From: Rhodospirillaceae bacterium
GTDB taxonomy: Bacteria; Pseudomonadota; Alphaproteobacteria; UBA8366; GCA-2717185
Assembly (NCBI GenBank): GCA_028817685.1
Contig: JAPPPC010000138.1
Coordinates: 1 to 6,836 of the forward strand
Direction of reading: 5' to 3'
Length of the DNA stretch: 6,836 nt
Of the stretch, positions 5,947 to 6,836 are shown in pieces. Position 1 is the first letter of the stretch; the number at the start of each line of letters is the position of its first letter. Both the position numbers and the translations under genes were made by a program. A model generated the notes under the pieces. It did not search any database, had not been told where the DNA came from, and worked only from the letters and a program-made list of their open reading frames with translations.

Positions 5947-6684
5947 ATGCGGTCCGCCGCCTCGTTGGCGCGGTCGGCGCTGAACGCGGTGCTTCCCGCG
6001 CGGTGCATGCTGTGCGGCGCGACGGTGGCGGAGGGTGGCGCGCTCTGCGGGGCCTGTTGGGGTGAATTGACGTTCCTGGGGTCCCCGGCCTGCGCCTGTT
6101 GCGGCTATCCCTTCGAATACGAGGTGCCGGCGGAAAGCCTGTGCGCGGCCTGTACGCGGCGCGCGCCACGCTTCGACCGGGCGCGTGCCGTGTTCGCCTA
6201 TGACGATACCAGCCGGGCGTTGATCCTGTCCTTCAAACACGCGGACCAGACCCATCAGGCTCCCGCGTTCGGACAATGGTTGGCGCGGGCCGGGGCGGCG
6301 CTGATAGCGGATGCTGATCTGGTCGTTCCGGTACCGCTGCACCGCTGGCGGCTATTCACCGGGCGGTACAATAAGCCCGCGGAGCTGGCCTTCGCGCTGG
6401 GCCGGGAGATTCGGAAACCTGTCGCCGCAGATCTCTTGCAGCGGCATCGTCGGACGCGGTCGCAGGGCCATTTGTCGCGGACAGCGCGGATTCGTAATGT
6501 TGAGGGCGCGTTCGCCGTGCGGGAAGCGTGGCGTGCACGTTTGAACGGCATGCGCATCCTCTTGGTCGACGATGTGCAGACCACCGGCGCCACGGTTGAA
6601 GAATGTGCCCGCGTCCTGAAACGCGCCGGCGCCTCGGCGGTCGACGTTTTGACATTGGCGCGCGTGATCCGTCCGCAAAGTTGA
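5947..6684 (+). CDS. comF: ComF-family phosphoribosyltransferase-like protein
   Basis: A protein of 245 residues with the ComF architecture. The N-terminal zinc-ribbon region has cysteine pairs CMLC (20-23), CGAC (34-37), CACC (49-52) and CAAC (66-69). The phosphoribosyltransferase-like domain follows, with LSFKHADQTH near 94-103, VPVPLHRWRLFTGRYNKPAELA at 127-148, HRRTRSQGHLSRTARIRNV at 167-185, and the PRPP-binding motif ILLVDDVQTTGAT at 204-216 with acidic residues Asp208 and Asp209. ComF is needed for DNA uptake during transformation in some bacteria; its role in most proteobacteria, and whether it uses PRPP, is unsettled. The gene starts 5 bases after the rhodanese stop and lacks a clear Shine-Dalgarno sequence, suggesting translational coupling. 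In many alphaproteobacteria comF is followed by a glutaredoxin gene (grxC); here an amidase gene follows instead. The family assignment is firm and the function in this organism is inferred. Confidence 0.92.
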   Translation: MRSAASLARSALNAVLPARCMLCGATVAEGGALCGACWGELTFLGSPACACCGYPFEYEVPAESLCAACTRRAPRFDRARAVFAYDDTSRALILSFKHADQTHQAPAFGQWLARAGAALIADADLVVPVPLHRWRLFTGRYNKPAELAFALGREIRKPVAADLLQRHRRTRSQGHLSRTARIRNVEGAFAVREAWRARLNGMRILLVDDVQTTGATVEECARVLKRAGASAVDVLTLARVIRPQS

Positions 6685-6691
6685 GGAAAGA

Positions 6692-6836
6692 ATGACAGAA
6701 CCATACGAGCTGACCGCGACGGAAATTGTCGCCGCCATCGAAGCGGGCACGTTGACCTGCGAGGCGGTGTCGGCCGCCTGCGCCGAGCGCATCGAAGCGC
6801 TCGAGGGCAGCGTACAGGCCTGGGTCCATGTTGATC
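6692..6836 (+). CDS. Amidase-signature (GatA-like) protein, N-terminus only
   Basis: Only the first 48 codons are in the window; the gene runs off the right edge. The visible part, with LTATEIVAAIEAGTLTCEAV at 7-26 and then CAERIEALEGSVQAWVHVD, matches the N-terminal helical region of amidase-signature enzymes such as GatA-type amidases. These hydrolyse amides with a Ser-Ser-Lys triad, but the triad lies beyond the edge and cannot be checked. The ATG at 6692 is preceded by GAGGAAA (6683-6689), which overlaps the comF stop. The gap from comF is 7 bases, so the two genes are probably co-transcribed. A genuine tRNA amidotransferase subunit is less likely than a general amidase, because gatA normally sits with gatB and gatC, but the region downstream is not visible. 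Confidence 0.75.
   Translation, partial: MTEPYELTATEIVAAIEAGTLTCEAVSAACAERIEALEGSVQAWVHVD

Noticed and set aside
1..6836. Search for CRISPR arrays, tRNA/rRNA genes, insertion sequences, attachment sites, phage genes or a defence system
   Set aside because: No repeat-spacer pattern, cloverleaf, terminal inverted repeats, transposase or integrase, or defence-type domains were seen. Every large open region is explained by a conserved housekeeping-type gene.

Overview
The window looks like ordinary chromosome from an alphaproteobacterium. It is GC-rich and densely packed, with no sign of mobile DNA, tRNA, rRNA or CRISPR. Several features point to this group: a DUF1674/SDHAF4-type protein, a NDUFAF5-type methyltransferase, the htpX-rsmB-rpe gene order, and an alphaproteobacterial-style four-domain rhodanese beside comF. 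The sequence alone does not support a narrower placement.

Left part (1-2897, minus strand): three genes run leftwards in the order htpX, rsmB, rpe, with gaps of about 44 and 53 bases, so they probably form one operon. They encode a membrane zinc protease for quality control, a 16S rRNA m5C methyltransferase, and ribulose-phosphate 3-epimerase. The rpe gene is cut by the left edge just before its C-terminus. htpX has a 9-base match to the anti-Shine-Dalgarno sequence and, upstream, a good match to a heat-shock (sigma-32/RpoH) promoter.

Middle part (2898-4249): an 80-base divergent spacer separates htpX from a small plus-strand gene for a succinate dehydrogenase assembly factor homologue (SDHAF4/DUF1674). 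About 100 bases further on, a minus-strand gene for a NDUFAF5-like SAM-dependent enzyme converges on it. Both proteins resemble mitochondrial factors for assembling respiratory complexes (complex II and complex I respectively). The spacer between them holds a 7-bp perfect hairpin.

Right part (4250-6836, plus strand): a 528-residue protein with four tandem rhodanese domains, of which only the second keeps the catalytic cysteine, is followed after 5 bases by comF. Seven bases later comes the start of an amidase-signature gene that runs off the right edge. These three are probably one operon. They read away from the methyltransferase gene across a 105-base divergent spacer with candidate promoters on both strands.

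I found no clearly new system. The points most worth checking are the overlapping htpX/SDHAF4 divergent promoters, the pairing of two respiratory-assembly genes, and the mostly cysteine-less four-rhodanese protein.
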